A stretch of DNA of 64,000 nt from Aureimonas sp. AU20. Lineage in GTDB: Bacteria; Pseudomonadota; Alphaproteobacteria; Rhizobiales; Rhizobiaceae. Both the position numbers and the translations under genes were made by a program. The notes below the pieces were generated by a model. That model searched no databases, was not told where the DNA came from, and saw only the letters and a list, made by a program, of their open reading frames with translations. How positions within the stretch are numbered: position 1 is the stretch's first letter; every line of letters starts with the position of its first letter. Positions 48,874 through 58,019 of the stretch are shown piece by piece. The stretch is from NCBI RefSeq assembly GCF_001442755.1, contig NZ_CP006368.1, forward strand, positions 248,001 to 312,000, given 5' to 3'.

Positions 48874-50460
48874 ATGATCGACATGACGGTCGTCGAGCTG
48901 TCGCGGCTCCAGTTCGCGGCCACGGCGATGTACCATTTCCTCTTCGTTCCGCTGACGCTCGGCCTGTCCTTCATGATGGCCATCATGGAAAGCGTCTACG
49001 TGATGACCGGCCGCGAGATCTGGCGGCGCATGACGCTGTTCTGGGGCACGCTGTTCGGCATCAACTTCGCCATGGGCGTCGCCACCGGCATCGTCATGGA
49101 ATTCCAGTTCGGCATGAACTGGAGCTACTACTCGCACTATGTCGGCGACGTGTTCGGCGCGCCGCTGGCGATCGAGGGCCTGATGGCCTTCTTCCTGGAG
49201 GCGACCTTCATCGGCCTCTTCTTCTTCGGCTGGGACCGCCTGTCGCGGATCGGCCATCTCTGCGTCACCTGGCTGGTGGCGCTCGGCGCCAATTTCTCCG
49301 CGCTCTGGATCCTGATCGCCAACGGCTGGATGCAGAATCCGGTCGGCGCGACCTTCAATCCCGACACGATGCGCATGGAGATCACCGACTTTATGGCCGT
49401 GATCTTCAACCCCGTGGCGCAGGCGAAGTTCGTTCACACGGTTTCGGCCGGCTATGTCACGGGCGCCATGTTCGTCCTCTCGGTCAGCGCCTGGTTCCTC
49501 CTGCGCGGCCGGCATGTGGAGCTCGCCAAGCGCTCGATCGCGGTGGCGGCCTCCTTCGGCCTCGCCTCGGCCCTGTCGGTGGTCGTGCTCGGCGACGAGA
49601 GCGGCTATGCCGCGACCGAGCATCAAAAGATGAAGATCGCTGCGATGGAGGCCATGTGGCACACCGAGCCCGCGCCCGCCGGGTTCAACCTCTTCGCCGT
49701 GCCGGGCGACAAGGAAAACTCCTTCGAGGTTCAGGTGCCCTACGCGCTCGGCCTCATCGCCACGCGCTCGCTCTCGGGCGAAATCCCCGGCATTCTCGAT
49801 CTCGTGGAAACCGCCGGGGGCCGCATCCGCAACGGCATCGTCGCCTACGAGGCGCTCCAGCGGGTGCGCGCCGACGCGAGCGACGGGCAAGCGCGCGCGA
49901 CCTTCACCGCCAACTGGCGCGATCTCGGCTATGCGCTCCTCCTTAAGCGCTACCGCGACGACATCGCCAATGCGACCCCGCAGGAGATCACACAGGCCGC
50001 CTTCGACACGGTGCCGGGCGTCGCGCCGCTCTTCTGGAGCTTCCGCCTCATGGTGGTCTGCGGCTTCTATCTCATCGCCTTCTTCGCCGTAGCCTTCGTC
50101 CTCGCCTCGCGCCACCGCATCGGCGAAAGCCGCGCGCTGCTCTGGATCGCGCTCGTTTCGCTGCCGACGCCCTGGATCGCCATCGAGGCGGGTTGGTTCA
50201 TCGCCGAATACGGGCGCCAGCCCTGGGCGGTGGAAGGCGTGCTGCCGACCTTTTACGCCGCCTCCGGCCTGACGATGACCGATCTCGCCATCAGCCTGGG
50301 CTTCTTCCTCACCCTCTACACCACGCTCGCCGTCGTCATGGTGGTGCTGATGCTGAAAACCATCAAGGCGGGGCCCTCGGCGGCCAATGCCCTGATCGAC
50401 GGCCTTGGTGGCTCGCGGGCCATCCCGGCCGGCGCCGCCGCCGCCCCCGAACAGCGCTGA
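48874..50460 (+). CDS. cydA: Cytochrome bd ubiquinol oxidase subunit I
   Basis: The quinol-oxidising, heme-bearing subunit of a high-affinity terminal oxidase in the inner membrane. 528 residues with about nine helices. Heme ligands are in place: His21, His188 and Met393 (matching His19, His186 and Met393 of E. coli), with Glu101 and Glu109 of the heme/proton channel and Lys252/Glu259 of the quinol loop region. The [13 protein letters not shown] motif is present. Length indicates the long-Q-loop (L) type, as in proteobacteria. Induced from the FNR box upstream; first gene of cydAB-cydX-hemN. Confidence 0.96.
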   Translation: MIDMTVVELSRLQFAATAMYHFLFVPLTLGLSFMMAIMESVYVMTGREIWRRMTLFWGTLFGINFAMGVATGIVMEFQFGMNWSYYSHYVGDVFGAPLAIEGLMAFFLEATFIGLFFFGWDRLSRIGHLCVTWLVALGANFSALWILIANGWMQNPVGATFNPDTMRMEITDFMAVIFNPVAQAKFVHTVSAGYVTGAMFVLSVSAWFLLRGRHVELAKRSIAVAASFGLASALSVVVLGDESGYAATEHQKMKIAAMEAMWHTEPAPAGFNLFAVPGDKENSFEVQVPYALGLIATRSLSGEIPGILDLVETAGGRIRNGIVAYEALQRVRADASDGQARATFTANWRDLGYALLLKRYRDDIANATPQEITQAAFDTVPGVAPLFWSFRLMVVCGFYLIAFFAVAFVLASRHRIGESRALLWIALVSLPTPWIAIEAGWFIAEYGRQPWAVEGVLPTFYAASGLTMTDLAISLGFFLTLYTTLAVVMVVLMLKTIKAGPSAANALIDGLGGSRAIPAGAAAAPEQR

Positions 50461-50477
50461 TCCCAAGGAGACGACCC

Positions 50478-51626
50478 GTGACCAACATTCCCCTCGACTA
50501 CGAGACCATGCGGCTCGTCTGGTGGGCGCTGCTCGGCATCCTCCTGATCGGCTTCGCGATCATGGACGGCCTCGACCTCGGCGTCGGCGCGCTTCTGCCC
50601 TTCGCGGCGCGCACCGACGAGGAACGGCGCATCCTCATCAACCTCGTCGGCCCGACCTGGGAAGGCAACCAGGTCTGGCTGATCCTGGGCGGGGGCGCGA
50701 TCTTCGCCGCCTGGCCGGCGCTCTACGCCGCGAGCTTCTCCGGCTTCTACCTCGCGATGATCGTGATCCTGCTGGCGCTGATCCTGCGGCCCGTCGGCTT
50801 CAAGTTTCGCGGCAAGATCAAGGACAAGCGCTGGCGCGAGACCTGGGACTGGGTGCTCTTCGTCGGCGGCTTCGTTCCCGCGCTGATCTCGGGCGTGGCT
50901 GTCGGCAACGTTCTTCTCGGCGTGCCCTTCGGGCTCGACGCGACGCTGCGCCCCTCCTATGCCGGCTCCTTCTTCGGCCTTCTCACGCCCTTCGCGCTGC
51001 TCGCCGGTCTCGTCAGCGTCGGCATGTGCCTGGCACAGGGCGCGGCGGTGATCGCGGCGCGATGCGAGGGGCCGGTTGCCGAGCGCGCGCGCCTTTATGG
51101 CGGCTGGGCAGCGCTCGCCACCGCCGCGCTCTTCGCGCTCGGCGGGCTCTGGGTCGCCTTCGGGATCGAGGGCTATGTCGTGACCTCGGCGCAGGACGCG
51201 CTCGCCCCCTCCAATCCGCTCGCCAAGACGGTGTCGCGCGAGGCCGGCGCCTGGATCGCGAACTACGGCCGCCACCCCTGGATGCTGATCGCCCCGGCGC
51301 TCGGCCTTCTCGGCTCGCTCGCCGCCTTCGTTGGCTTGCGGACGCGGCTGAAGGTGGCAACGATCCTCGCCTCCAGCGCTGCGATCTTCGGCATCATCTC
51401 GACGGCGGGCCTGTCGCTCTTTCCCTTCCTCCTGCCGTCCTCGCTCGCGCCGGACAGCAGCCTCACGGTCTGGGATGCTTCGTCGAGCCATCTCACGCTC
51501 TTCGTGATGCTGATCGCGACGCTCGTCTTCCTGCCGATCATCCTCCTCTACACGACCTGGGTCTACCGGGTGATGAGCGGGCCGGTGAACGCGCAGTCGA
51601 TCGGCCGCAACCCCAACGCCTACTGA
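50478..51626 (+). CDS. cydB: Cytochrome bd ubiquinol oxidase subunit II
   Basis: The partner membrane subunit of cytochrome bd, 382 residues with about eight helices. Marks: [41 protein letters not shown], and the ending [18 protein letters not shown]. Starts at a GTG preceded by AAGGAG at seven bases, 17 bases after cydA. Normal length. Confidence 0.95.
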   Translation: MTNIPLDYETMRLVWWALLGILLIGFAIMDGLDLGVGALLPFAARTDEERRILINLVGPTWEGNQVWLILGGGAIFAAWPALYAASFSGFYLAMIVILLALILRPVGFKFRGKIKDKRWRETWDWVLFVGGFVPALISGVAVGNVLLGVPFGLDATLRPSYAGSFFGLLTPFALLAGLVSVGMCLAQGAAVIAARCEGPVAERARLYGGWAALATAALFALGGLWVAFGIEGYVVTSAQDALAPSNPLAKTVSREAGAWIANYGRHPWMLIAPALGLLGSLAAFVGLRTRLKVATILASSAAIFGIISTAGLSLFPFLLPSSLAPDSSLTVWDASSSHLTLFVMLIATLVFLPIILLYTTWVYRVMSGPVNAQSIGRNPNAY

Positions 51627-51651
51627 CTCCCGACCCCGAAGGACACTTGAG

Positions 51652-51804
51652 ATGTGGTACTTTTCCTGGATTCTCGGCGTCGGTCTCGCCTGCGCCTTCG
51701 CCATCCTCAACGCCATGTGGTTCGAGATGCGCGAGGACCGGCGCCTGTCGGCCCTCGCCGGCGATCCCGCCAGCCGGCCCGGCTCCGGGGACCCGGCCCG
51801 GTGA
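51652..51804 (+). CDS. cydX: CydX small subunit of cytochrome bd
   Basis: A 50-residue single-span membrane peptide: MWYFSWILGVGLACAFAILN is the usual CydX start, followed by AMWFEMREDR and a variable hydrophilic tail. It binds CydA and stabilises the hemes. It follows cydB by 25 bases, with AAGGA upstream of the ATG, and its stop overlaps the hemN start in GTGA. The tail is about ten residues longer than E. coli CydX. Confidence 0.93.
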   Translation: MWYFSWILGVGLACAFAILNAMWFEMREDRRLSALAGDPASRPGSGDPAR

Positions 51805-53126
51805 GCCCGGCCCGGCGCCTCGCGGCCGCGCGCGTGCCGCGCTACACGTCCTATCCCACCGCGGCGGACTTCACCGCCGCGGTGGGCCCCGTCGATGCGG
51901 CGCGCTGGCTCAATGCCATCCCGGCGGGCGAGACAGTCTCGGCCTATCTCCACGTGCCCTACTGCCGCGAGATCTGCCATTATTGCGGTTGCCACGCCAA
52001 GGCGGTGCGGCGCGACGAGGTGGTGGACGCCTTTCGCCTGTCGCTCCAGGCCGAGATCGCGCTGGTCGCCCGGCATCTCGGCGGCCCCGCGCGCCTCGGC
52101 CGCATCAGCTGGGGCGGCGGCACGCCGTCCGTCCTCGGCCTCGACGGTCTTGCCGCCGTGCTGGGCGAACTCGCCCGGCATTTCGAGATCGAGCCGGACG
52201 GCGAACATGCGATCGAACTCGACCCGCGCGCCGTGGACCCCGGCTTCGCCGTGGGTCTGGCGGGCCTCGGCGTCACCCGCGCCAGCCTCGGCGTGCAGGA
52301 CCTCGACCCGCGCGTGCAAAAGGCGATCGGCCGCATCCAGCCGCCGGCCCAGGTGGAACGGGCCGCCGAGGCGCTGCGCGCGGCCGGCATTTCGCGCCTC
52401 AATTTCGATCTGGTCTACGGCCTGCCGCACCAGAGCGAGGTGAGCCTCGGCGAGACGCTGGCCATGGTTCTCGCCATGGCGCCCAGCCGCGTCGCCTTCT
52501 ATGGCTACGCCCATCTGCCGGCTCGCCGCGCCAACCAGCGCCTGATCGACGGGGCGGCGTTGCCAGGGGGCGAGGAGCGGCTGCGCCAAGCCGAGTTCAT
52601 CGCCCGGTCGCTGGAGGCCGCCGGGTTCGAGCGCGTCGGCATCGATCATTTCGCGCGCGCCGACGACCCGCTGGCTGAGGCCGCACGCGAGAACCGGCTT
52701 CACCGCAACTTCCAGGGCTATACCGACGACCCGCATCCGCTGCTTCTCGGCTTCGGTCCCTCGTCCATCTCCCGCCTGCCCGGCGGCTTCGCGCAGAACG
52801 AGAGCGATGTCGGGCGCTGGCGCACAAGCATCGCCGCCGGCGCGCTGGCGACGCGGCGCGGCCATGCCGAGGGCGGCGACGACCGCGAGCGCGCCGGCAT
52901 CATCGAGCGCCTCATGTGCGCCTTCACCGTCGATCTCGGCGAAACGGCAGGGCGCTTCGGGGACGAACTCGCCCTTCTGCGCCCGCTCGCCGCCGAGGGG
53001 CTGGTGGTGCTGGAGCGCGGCCGCGTCACCATGACCCCCGCCGGCAGGCCCTTCGTGCGCCTCGTCGCTGCCGTGTTCGATCGTTTTCGCACGGAGGGCG
53101 AAACGGCGTTCAGCGGGTCGGTCTGA
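51801..53126 (+). CDS. hemN: Oxygen-independent coproporphyrinogen III oxidase
   Basis: A 441-residue radical-SAM enzyme that converts coproporphyrinogen III to protoporphyrinogen IX without oxygen. Radical-SAM cysteines Cys55, Cys59 and Cys62 with the extra Cys64 of HemN (YCREICHYCGC); also RYTSYPTA at the N-terminus, SWGGGTPSVL, NFDLVYGLPHQS and the C-terminal winged-helix part. The GTG start overlaps the cydX stop. Cotranscription with cytochrome bd ties heme supply to low-oxygen respiration. The family is close to HemW, but the N-terminal RYTSYPT and fourth Cys point to HemN. Confidence 0.92.
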   Translation: MSPARRLAAARVPRYTSYPTAADFTAAVGPVDAARWLNAIPAGETVSAYLHVPYCREICHYCGCHAKAVRRDEVVDAFRLSLQAEIALVARHLGGPARLGRISWGGGTPSVLGLDGLAAVLGELARHFEIEPDGEHAIELDPRAVDPGFAVGLAGLGVTRASLGVQDLDPRVQKAIGRIQPPAQVERAAEALRAAGISRLNFDLVYGLPHQSEVSLGETLAMVLAMAPSRVAFYGYAHLPARRANQRLIDGAALPGGEERLRQAEFIARSLEAAGFERVGIDHFARADDPLAEAARENRLHRNFQGYTDDPHPLLLGFGPSSISRLPGGFAQNESDVGRWRTSIAAGALATRRGHAEGGDDRERAGIIERLMCAFTVDLGETAGRFGDELALLRPLAAEGLVVLERGRVTMTPAGRPFVRLVAAVFDRFRTEGETAFSGSV

Positions 53127-53153
53127 ACGCCGTCCTGTCGGCACATGCTCTAG

Positions 53154-54197
53154 TCAGCAGAGCTTGCGGATCAGTCCATAGGCGATCTCGCCATTCTCGC
53201 CCGGCACGACGCTGGCCTCCACCGTATTTCGGTCGATGCTGGCATTGATGATGTCCCACATTTCCTCGTCGGAGCGCAGGAGGAGTTCCCAATTCATGAA
53301 GACTTCCATGAACCCGTCGTCCTTGGTGCGGTCCGAAAAATTGGCGAAGAGGAAGCGGCCGCCGGGCTTCAGCATGGCCATGCACCGGCGCGTCAGCTTC
53401 ACCGCCACCGCGCGGGGCAGGTAGTCATAGAGGCCGGCGGCATAGACGAAGTCGAACGTGCCGAGCCCATAGGCCCCGCGCAGGAGGCCCGCCACCGACC
53501 CCTCGACAGGCTCGACAGAGGTGCCGGCATAGTCGGCGGCGATGCCGGCGAGGCTTTCCGGGTCCTGGTCCAGCGCCACCCAACGCCCGATCCGGCCCGA
53601 CTGGAAGGCGGTCGAAAGCGCGGCCTCGCGCAGATGGCCGGCGGCGATGGTCAGGATCTCCGTCTCCCCGGCCTGCTCGGCCGCGAGCGTGTCGACATGG
53701 GCGGCCAGAAGGTCCCGGCGCTCGCGAACGGCGGCGGAAGACGCCGAACGGCGCGTGCATTCGAAGATGGCCGCGCCGGTCGTGCTGGCTTTGGCGATGG
53801 CCGCGTCCTGGCTGGCATGGCCGTAGATGAAGTCCAGAAGCTGCGCGTCGCCGGAATAGCCGCGCGGCTTTCGGAAGGACCAGTCCGTGAAGGGATCGAG
53901 CCGGAGAAGGTCGGTCAGCGGATGCGCCTGGGCGATCGGCACGATCTTCCGCCAGACGGCGTCGGGATAGGCGCGGCGCAGCGAGTGCAGCTCCAGCGAG
54001 AGCCAGTTCAGCACCTGCGACCAAGGCTGCTCCTCGCCGATCTTTCCCAGCGCGATCGAGAAGGTGAGGCGAAGCTGGTCGCGCGCCCGCAGGACCCACC
54101 GCTCATCGGTGGGCATGTCGAACCCGCCGTGATGGTCGCGCAGCTGCGCCGGTGTCACGAGGCTTTGATTGTCGAGGATAACGGAGGACGAACTCAC
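53154..54197 (-). CDS. SAM-dependent methyltransferase-like protein
   Basis: A 347-residue protein with a class I methyltransferase fold in the second half: motif I-like ILTIAAGHLREAAL, acidic strand VALDQDPESLAGI, and FDFVYAAGLYDYLP followed by AMLKPGGRFLFANF. The first 120 residues are helical (PWSQVLNWLSLELHSLRRAY) and end in FRKPRGYSGDAQLLDFIYG. This two-part layout resembles the PhcB/extracellular-factor (3-hydroxypalmitate methyl ester) group of methyltransferases, which make fatty-acid methyl ester signals; this assignment is tentative. It converges on hemN with a 27-base gap and has no quorum-sensing partner genes nearby. Confidence 0.7.
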   Translation of the reverse strand: MSSSSVILDNQSLVTPAQLRDHHGGFDMPTDERWVLRARDQLRLTFSIALGKIGEEQPWSQVLNWLSLELHSLRRAYPDAVWRKIVPIAQAHPLTDLLRLDPFTDWSFRKPRGYSGDAQLLDFIYGHASQDAAIAKASTTGAAIFECTRRSASSAAVRERRDLLAAHVDTLAAEQAGETEILTIAAGHLREAALSTAFQSGRIGRWVALDQDPESLAGIAADYAGTSVEPVEGSVAGLLRGAYGLGTFDFVYAAGLYDYLPRAVAVKLTRRCMAMLKPGGRFLFANFSDRTKDDGFMEVFMNWELLLRSDEEMWDIINASIDRNTVEASVVPGENGEIAYGLIRKLC

Positions 54198-54221
54198 GGG
54201 AGGCTCCAGCGGTTAACACTT

Positions 54222-54235
54222 CGCTAACCTTAGCG
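54222..54235. promoter_or_regulatory. Perfect palindrome upstream of the methyltransferase gene
   Basis: CGCTAA-CC-TTAGCG, 25 bases before the minus-strand ATG at 54197, flanked by GGTTAACA. The position would overlap the promoter or leader, so it could be an operator or an RNA hairpin. Confidence 0.3.
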
Positions 54236-54263
54236 TGCCCCCTTGTCAGATTTTACCTGACAT

Positions 54264-54285
54264 TCACCCGTTTGGGTGATTTTTT
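54264..54285 (+). terminator. Terminator-like hairpin with T-run on the plus strand
   Basis: TCACCC (54264-54269), loop GTTT, GGGTGA (54274-54279), then TTTTTT (54280-54285). It lies inside a divergent promoter region where no known plus-strand gene ends, so it may end a short antisense or regulatory RNA. Confidence 0.6.
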
Positions 54286-54775
54286 AAGGAATGGTTAACT
54301 ACTCGGCACGAACGTGCGGAGTGGATGCTTGCGGACGCCTTGCGGCTGCTTGCCGAGAGACGCGCCTTGCTTCGATCGTTCTTACGTTACGGCAAGTGTT
54401 GTTTGGCGCACGACTAGTCGCTGGGCGATTGCAACTCTTCGAAGCGATCCGAGGTGGGAGCGAACACATCGAGCCGATGGATTTTGAGCGCCTGGTTCCA
54501 GGTCGTGCCGTCCGACCTTTGAGCGGAAGTTGTCGGCGGCCTTCCGAGGGCGCTGCGGCAACAGCGCCATCACAGCATCCTCGAAGCTTGGCCTCCACCA
54601 TGCGTGGTGCAGGGAAACCTGGCTCGTCATCGCAGGAGAGAGCCCCCGCTTACGAAGCGCGCGAGCGCCCCGTCGTCTGCTTCGGGCCCAGCCGGCTGCA
54701 GTCCGGCGAAAAAACCGCGGTTCGCACTCGTCAGCCCGACTTGCGTTCTCGCGCCCGCCGTCTAGGCTCGCCGGC

Positions 54776-55849
54776 ATGGATCGAAGACGGGCACTGCAAG
54801 TCCTGGGCCTCGGAGCCCTCGCCGCCTTTGTCGGGTTGGGCACGAGGAGCGCCATGGCTGGAAATCGCTATTACACGGGTCCCGTCAGCGATCATTTCGA
54901 CGGGACGCGCTTCTTCAACCCCGGCGGCATTGCGCCCCGGCCGTTCGCCGACGTCTTGCGCTGGCAGTTCGGCCGGGATCGCGCCCGCTGGCCGAAGGCG
55001 GTCCAGAGCCCGTTTCCACAGGCTGTGCCGAAGGCGCGGGTGGAGGATCTGCGGGTCACCATGGTCGGTCACGCGACGCTGCTCGTACAGGTCGCCGGGC
55101 TCAACATCCTGACCGATCCCGTCTGGTCCGAGCGCGTTTCGCCCATTTCCTTCATCGGCCCCAAGCGTGTGCTCCCGCCCGGCATCGCCTTCGAGGCCCT
55201 GCCGAAGATCGATCTCGTTCTTCTCAGCCACAATCATTACGACCATCTCGACACCGCGACGCTCAAGCGCTTGAAAGCCGCGCATGATCCGCTGGTCGTC
55301 ACGCCGCTCGGCAACGACCGCATCGTGCTGGACGCCGTGCCGGGCATGCGCATCCGCACCGGCGATTGGGGCGACCGGATCGAGACTCCCGGCGCCGTGG
55401 TACATGTCGAGCCCGCGCATCACTGGTCAGCGCGCGGCACGCGCGACCGGCGCATGGCCCTTTGGGCGAGTTTCGTGGTGGAGACCGAGGTGGGCCGGAT
55501 CTACCATGTCGGCGACACCGGCTTTCATCGCGGCATCAACTACCGCGCCGCCGCCGAGAAGCATGGCGGCTTCCGCCTCGCCATCCTGCCGATCGGCGCC
55601 TACAAGCCGCGCTGGTTCATGGAGGGCCAGCACCAGGACCCGAACGAGGCCGTCGAGGGCATGACGCTTGCAAAGGCCGAGTTCGCCGCCGGCCATCACT
55701 GGTCGACCTTCCAACTTACCGACGAGCCGATCGACGAGCCGGGCCAAGTTCTGGCCACGGCCCTGAAGGCGAAGGGGATCGGGGCCGGTCGTTTCCGCCC
55801 CATGGTGGCGGGCGAGGTGTGGGACGTTCCCACCCGCCGCCCGACCTAA
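54776..55849 (+). CDS. Exported MBL-fold metallohydrolase, NAPE-PLD-like
   Basis: A 357-residue metallo-beta-lactamase-fold enzyme. The N-terminus MDRRRALQVLGLGALAAFVG followed by a short cleavage region is a twin-arginine signal, so it should work folded in the periplasm. The metal site is His152-x-His154-x-Asp156-His157 in LLSHNHYDHLD, with VGHATLLVQVAGLNILTDPV before it and later HVEPAHHWSARG and VGDTGFHRG. This pattern is that of N-acylphosphatidylethanolamine phospholipase D-like proteins; bacterial members' substrates are mostly unknown. Single gene. Confidence 0.87.
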   Translation: MDRRRALQVLGLGALAAFVGLGTRSAMAGNRYYTGPVSDHFDGTRFFNPGGIAPRPFADVLRWQFGRDRARWPKAVQSPFPQAVPKARVEDLRVTMVGHATLLVQVAGLNILTDPVWSERVSPISFIGPKRVLPPGIAFEALPKIDLVLLSHNHYDHLDTATLKRLKAAHDPLVVTPLGNDRIVLDAVPGMRIRTGDWGDRIETPGAVVHVEPAHHWSARGTRDRRMALWASFVVETEVGRIYHVGDTGFHRGINYRAAAEKHGGFRLAILPIGAYKPRWFMEGQHQDPNEAVEGMTLAKAEFAAGHHWSTFQLTDEPIDEPGQVLATALKAKGIGAGRFRPMVAGEVWDVPTRRPT

Positions 55850-55859
55850 GCAAAGCCGC

Positions 55860-56963
55860 CTAGTTCTTGAACTCGACCACCGTTTGCAGCGGCAGGACGA
55901 GGCGCGAAAGGGCCTGTGCGTCCCAGTTGGTCAGGCGCACGCAGCCGTGGCTGGCGGTCTTGTCGATCTGCGAGGGCTCGGGCGTGCCGTGAATGCCGTA
56001 GGTCGGCTTCGACAGGTCGATCCAGACGATGCCGACCGGGCCGTTGGGGCCGGCGGGAAGCGTCAGCTTCTTGCGGTTCTTGCCCTGCTGGAAGTTCTTG
56101 GCGGGATTGTATTCGTAGGTCGGCTCGCGCGCGCTGCCCTTCACCTTCATCGTGCCGCTCGGCGAGGGCGTGTCCTCGGAGCCGATCGTGGCGGGGTCCA
56201 CCAGCACGATGCCGCCCTCCTTGTCGTACGCGATGAGTTCTCCCTTCGACTTGTCCACGACGATGCGCGCGACCTTGGTCTCCGGGTCGGCGCCGGGGTC
56301 GGTGACGAGGAGCTTGGCGCCGACGCTTGTGAAGTCCGCGCCGGGATTGAGATCGCGGAGCAGCTTCTCGTCCATGTGGAAGCGTTCTGCCAGCATCTCG
56401 GCCGCGTCGCGATAGCCCAGCCAGTCGAGCTTGGCCATTTCGGCATAGTCGCTCGGCATGTCCTTGACGTAGCGCCCGTCCACGTCCTCCCGCGTCAACT
56501 CGTAGGTCTTGACGGCGGGTGCCCCGTCCTTCGACAGCGCTTTCCAAAGCGCCTCGTCCACCTGCCCGTTCCCCTTCAGGTCGTTCATGTCCTCATAGGC
56601 GCGGATGGCCTTGTCGGTGTTGCCGCCGGCCCGGCCGTCGATCACGCCGGGCGAGGCATGGGCGCGGTCGAGCAGAACCTGGAGGCGGATCAAGAACGGG
56701 TCGGGCCGGTCCTTCGGATCGGTGCTCTCCGTTTTTGCGTTTCCGGCAGGCTGCGCGCTCGCGTCCGGCTTGGCCTCCGTTTTTTCAGGTTCGGCGGGCT
56801 GAGCTTCCGCCTGTTTCATCGCCTCTTGCCGCCCCTGCCAGTCGGACAGGACGGCCGCGTTCACGGCGCCTTCCGAGAGGTCGGGTGGAGCCAGAGGAGC
56901 GGCGAAGGCCGCTGCGCTGGACGCCAGGAAAAAAGCCGTCAAGACCGACAAGGACGTCCGCAT
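55860..56963 (-). CDS. L,D-transpeptidase (YkuD domain)
   Basis: A 367-residue periplasmic enzyme that cross-links peptidoglycan or attaches proteins to it. Signal peptide MRTSLSVLTAFFLASSAAAF ends near AFA-AP. A charged Lys/Glu/Ala-rich stretch (30-70) is followed by a peptidoglycan-binding-like region (LIRLQVLLDRAHASPGVIDG), then the YkuD domain with active-site motif HGTPEPSQIDKTASHGCVRL, catalytic Cys341. The ATG at 56963 has GGAGGG at six bases; the open frame upstream is not family-like. Converges on the metallohydrolase gene with 10 bases between stops. Confidence 0.92.
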   Translation of the reverse strand: MRTSLSVLTAFFLASSAAAFAAPLAPPDLSEGAVNAAVLSDWQGRQEAMKQAEAQPAEPEKTEAKPDASAQPAGNAKTESTDPKDRPDPFLIRLQVLLDRAHASPGVIDGRAGGNTDKAIRAYEDMNDLKGNGQVDEALWKALSKDGAPAVKTYELTREDVDGRYVKDMPSDYAEMAKLDWLGYRDAAEMLAERFHMDEKLLRDLNPGADFTSVGAKLLVTDPGADPETKVARIVVDKSKGELIAYDKEGGIVLVDPATIGSEDTPSPSGTMKVKGSAREPTYEYNPAKNFQQGKNRKKLTLPAGPNGPVGIVWIDLSKPTYGIHGTPEPSQIDKTASHGCVRLTNWDAQALSRLVLPLQTVVEFKN

Positions 56964-57081
56964 CGCATTCCCTCCGCAACTGATCGCAGAGGCAACGTGC
57001 GAGCGCCCCGCCGGGTCCCTTAAGAACCGACGGGGCGCAGAGAAATTCCGGGTTATCCCCTGTTGCGGAAAGCCGGCCCGC

Positions 57082-57996
57082 TCAGGCGGCACTCTTGGCG
57101 AAATGCTTGTCGACATAGGACTGGATGCGCTCGCGCATGAAGCGCCCCGAGGCGTCGGCACGCTCCTCCCAGCCGAAGACGCAAGCCGTCACGATTCCGT
57201 CGAAACCGACGCCGGCGAGCGAGCCGAAGAACAGGTCCCAGTCGATCTCGCCCTGGCCGATGTCCATGTGCTGGTGGATCGTCACCTTGGCGCCCGGCGG
57301 GTTGACGATGTAGCGCAGGCCCGACGATGCCTTGTGGTTGTAGGTGTCGGCGACGTGGACATGGGCGATGAGATCGCCGGCCTCGCGGATCATCCGCGCC
57401 ATGTCGTCGCCGAAGTAGAACGTGTGCGGCGCGCAGTAGAGGAACTTGACGTTCTTCGAGCCGATCGTCTTCAGCATGTCGATGGCGGGGTGCAGCGTCT
57501 CGCACCAGTCCTCGGGGTGCGGCTCCATGTTGAGCTGCACGCCCTCCCGCTCGAAGACCGGGACCAGTTCTTCCATCGAGCGCCACCATGCGGCCTCGGA
57601 ATGCTCGTGGCTGAAATGGCCGCCGCAGCAATTGGAGCGGTGCGAGCGATCCGGCGATGGGCCGCGCCCGAACTCCGAATTCATGGTGTCGCAGCCCATC
57701 TCCACCGTGGCGCGGATGGCCTCCTTCCAATAGCCCACCGCCGCCTGCCGCTCGTCCTCGTGCGGGCTCGCCCAGCGATACATGGGCAAGACCGAGGCGA
57801 GCTTCACGCCGTGGTCCGACAGTGCCTTTTTGAACTCCGCCACCCGCTCCTGGTGGGCGCGCGGGCGCACCCACCAGGGCAGGAAGTCTTCGCGGGGGCT
57901 GAGTTCGATATGGTCGTAGCCGAGCTCGGCCGTCTTGCGGCAGAGCTCGGGCAGCGACAGGTGCCGATGCATGTAAGGGTCGAGCGCGATCTTCAT
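57082..57996 (-). CDS. IolE-like sugar phosphate isomerase/epimerase family protein
   Basis: A 304-residue TIM-barrel protein of the AP-endonuclease-2/IolE/IolI type. It starts MKIALDPYMHRHLSLPELCR and has LGYDHIELSPREDFLPWW, metal-site-like VQLNMEPHPEDWCETL (Glu), LIAHVHVADTYNHK (His, Asp) and GQGEIDWDLFF (Glu), matching the usual divalent-metal ligands. In this place it may act as 2-keto-myo-inositol dehydratase (IolE) or as an inosose isomerase (IolI/IolH); IolE is normally next to iolD, as here (23-base gap). Last gene of the inositol operon in the window. Confidence 0.82.
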   Translation of the reverse strand: MKIALDPYMHRHLSLPELCRKTAELGYDHIELSPREDFLPWWVRPRAHQERVAEFKKALSDHGVKLASVLPMYRWASPHEDERQAAVGYWKEAIRATVEMGCDTMNSEFGRGPSPDRSHRSNCCGGHFSHEHSEAAWWRSMEELVPVFEREGVQLNMEPHPEDWCETLHPAIDMLKTIGSKNVKFLYCAPHTFYFGDDMARMIREAGDLIAHVHVADTYNHKASSGLRYIVNPPGAKVTIHQHMDIGQGEIDWDLFFGSLAGVGFDGIVTACVFGWEERADASGRFMRERIQSYVDKHFAKSAA

Positions 57997-58019
57997 CGGT
58001 TCTGCCTCTCAGCTTGCGG

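Larger units (their letters stand above)
54198..54775. other. Divergent intergenic region with palindrome and terminator-like hairpin
   Basis: A 578-base gap between the methyltransferase (minus) and the metallohydrolase (plus). The first 110 bases are AT-rich and hold repeated GTTAAC/CTAACC-like strings, a perfect palindrome and a T-tailed hairpin (listed separately). The rest (54300-54775) shows no recognisable gene, operator or promoter. Confidence 0.45.

Noticed and set aside
50316..53144. Very long minus-strand open frame (over 900 codons) opposite cydA-cydB-hemN
   Set aside because: Composition is low-complexity Arg/Glu/Gly/Ala with no motifs; it mirrors the codon bias of the real plus-strand genes.
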